Source: an uncultured Gammaproteobacteria bacterium (GTDB lineage: Bacteria; Pseudomonadota; Gammaproteobacteria; Arenicellales; Poriferihabitantaceae). Taken from it: a stretch of 7,966 nucleotides of DNA. How positions within the stretch are numbered: position 1 is the first letter of the stretch; every line of letters starts with the position of its first letter. Both the position numbers and the translations under genes were made by a program. The DNA lies in the NCBI GenBank assembly GCA_938021685.1, contig CALIFM010000261.1:1-7966 (forward strand). Direction: 5' to 3'. The notes below the pieces were generated by a model. That model was not told the origin of the DNA. It searched no databases and was given only the letters and a program-made list of their open reading frames with translations. Shown here piece by piece: positions 6,686 to 7,966 of this stretch.

Positions 6686-7897
6686 TTAGGCGCGGCACCA
6701 TTTTAGCGGGTCAACCGGCTCGCCGTGATGGCGAATTTCGAAATACAAAGCGGCGGATCGCAAGCCAGCTGTGTCGCCCATTAAGGCGACTACGTCGCTT
6801 TGTGCAACCTGCTGTCCAATGGTTGTGGTTAAGGCACTATTATGCCCATATAAGCTCATTAAGTCATTGCCATGATCAATGATAACTAGCTGGCCGTAGC
6901 CTGATAGCCAATCGGCATAGACTACTTCGCCTGCTGCAATGGCGCGCACGGGGCTGCCCGCTTGTCCACGCAGCATGATGCCGCTCCATGGCACACCTGA
7001 ATCCTGCCGTTTATGTCCAAAACGTGCAACCAGATCAGCCTGTGCAGGCAGCGGCAAAGTGCCTGTGGCAACAATGCGCTGCTTTTTTAGTGGACTAGGG
7101 CTCTTTCGCGTGGTTTGATTATTGTCTTTAGCGCGTTGCTGTGCTCTGGCAGCAGCCTGCTCACGCTTCTTTTTACGTTCAGCAGCCAAGCGTGCTAGCA
7201 CTGCGGACAGCTGCTTTTCACGACTTTTAAGTTTGTCAGCCTTGCTGGATTGATTGGATAGTTCAGCCTCAATATCAGAAATAGTGGCCAAGCGATTGCT
7301 GCGTAATTTTTCAAGATACACTTGGTCTTTTCGTAGGTTAGTGGTTAGCTTGCTCAGCTTAGCTTTACGTTGTGCTAAAGCTTGATCAGCGGTTTGCAGT
7401 TTGGCTGCTAAATCTTGGGTATGGGTAATAAGCCTATTACGTGAGCGTGCTACGTAGTTGGAGTAATTTGAAAAGCGGCTAATTTGTGCAGGGTCTTGCT
7501 GAGAAAGTAAGCGTTTTAACCCGCTTTGCTGCCCCATCTGATAGGTGGAAACCAATAATTTTTTGACGTCACCTAATGCTTGTAAATATTGACCATTAAT
7601 GGCGTCTTTTTCAAGAATAAGCTTAGTCGATTCTAGCTCTATCTGTTTGAGCTTCAGGGCTGTTTGTTCTTGGCGCAGGTTGCGCTCAGCGAGCTCTTGC
7701 TCAATCTTTTGTAAGCTAGTTTGGGTTTTTGAGCGCTGTGTTTTTGCGCGTTTAATTCTTTGATCTAACTGTTGTAGTTGCTGTTTGACTTGTTTTAGTT
7801 CATTGGCTTCGTTGGCAAAGGCAGCAGTGCAAAAAGCCGCTGTAAAAAACAATATGAACAAAAAGTGAACGATTGCGTTATTGCGTTGAAAAAGCAT
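6686..7897 (-). CDS. envC: EnvC-like murein hydrolase activator (degenerate LytM/M23 domain)
   Basis: This 403-residue periplasmic protein would bind FtsEX through its coiled coil and activate septal amidases (AmiA/AmiB type) to split daughter-cell peptidoglycan. A signal peptide ends at about residue 28 (AAFA before NEAN). Long charged coiled-coil segments cover about 30-110 and 155-255, followed by a basic Q/K/P-rich linker (245-275). A LytM fold follows at about 285-400 (GSPVRAIAAGEVVYADW, QLVIIDHG, YFEIRHHGEPVDP). The zinc site is lost: the usual HxGxD segment reads WSGIMLR (304-310), and the final HxH reads ALYFE (383-387), leaving mainly H352. That loss is typical of EnvC activators and argues against an active endopeptidase such as MepM. 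It lies 11 bases before ctpA in the same orientation. No in-frame alternative start exists upstream, and no Shine-Dalgarno precedes ATG 7897. Confidence 0.93.
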   Translation of the reverse strand: MLFQRNNAIVHFLFILFFTAAFCTAAFANEANELKQVKQQLQQLDQRIKRAKTQRSKTQTSLQKIEQELAERNLRQEQTALKLKQIELESTKLILEKDAINGQYLQALGDVKKLLVSTYQMGQQSGLKRLLSQQDPAQISRFSNYSNYVARSRNRLITHTQDLAAKLQTADQALAQRKAKLSKLTTNLRKDQVYLEKLRSNRLATISDIEAELSNQSSKADKLKSREKQLSAVLARLAAERKKKREQAAARAQQRAKDNNQTTRKSPSPLKKQRIVATGTLPLPAQADLVARFGHKRQDSGVPWSGIMLRGQAGSPVRAIAAGEVVYADWLSGYGQLVIIDHGNDLMSLYGHNSALTTTIGQQVAQSDVVALMGDTAGLRSAALYFEIRHHGEPVDPLKWCRA

Positions 7898-7910
7898 TTG
7901 AAAACATAAG

Positions 7911-7938
7911 TTTATAGGTATACTAGGATGGATAACAA
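7911..7938 (-). promoter_or_regulatory. sigma-70 promoter candidate for envC-ctpA
   Basis: On the minus strand, TTGTTA (7938-7933) and TATAAA (7916-7911) are separated by 16 bases. They match the consensus at four and five of six positions. Transcription would start near 7904, only about 7 bases before ATG 7897, making the mRNA nearly leaderless. Read-through from an upstream gene outside the window is the alternative source of the transcript. Confidence 0.4.
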
Positions 7939-7966
7939 GGATAAATCAGGGAAGCTATCAATTTAA

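Noticed and set aside
6686..7897. Loss of zinc ligands in the LytM domain as evidence of a decayed enzyme
   Set aside because: Loss of these ligands is the normal state of EnvC-type amidase activators. The gene is full length and undamaged.
1..7966. Mobile island, defence or CRISPR system
   Set aside because: There are no transposase, integrase, tRNA-linked attachment site, spaced repeats or defence-type domains. The genes read as conserved chromosomal housekeeping and transport functions.

Overview
The window looks like ordinary chromosome from a gammaproteobacterium of moderate GC content, perhaps a marine Oceanospirillales/Pseudomonadales-type lineage. Two things suggest this: an aquaporin Z very close to the enterobacterial protein, and an adjacent envC-ctpA pair of the kind found downstream of gpmI in Pseudomonas-like genomes. 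I could not assign a genus. I saw no phage, transposase, CRISPR, tRNA or rRNA signal.

Layout, left to right. Positions 1-714 (minus) hold the N-terminal third of ComEC, the DNA-uptake channel, cut by the window edge. It is divergent from aqpZ (1005-1706, plus), which ends at a strong rho-independent terminator. Next is a 10-helix EamA/DMT transporter (1928-2893, plus). It converges on a broken SAM-dependent methyltransferase gene (2962-3602, minus) that carries both a frameshift and an in-frame TAG. Divergent from this pseudogene is a small glutathione S-transferase-like protein (3711-4265, plus), followed by a perfect 10-bp hairpin. A TupA-like tungstate-binding protein follows (4475-5296, plus) with no permease or ATPase gene beside it. 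It converges, 37 bases apart, on ctpA (5334-6674, minus). ctpA is the second gene of an envC-ctpA unit whose envC is at 6686-7897 (minus).

How the genes relate. Only envC and ctpA form a clear functional unit. EnvC is a periplasmic activator of septal amidases with a catalytically dead LytM domain, and CtpA is a periplasmic S41 processing protease; both act on peptidoglycan remodelling. The other genes appear to be single transcription units for competence, water flux, metabolite transport, redox/detoxification and oxyanion binding.

The points most worth a second look are the double-lesion methyltransferase pseudogene, the orphan tupA with its atypical N-terminus, and a short repeat shared by two intergenic regions (1714-1740 and 5302-5336). 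I found no convincing undescribed multi-gene system.
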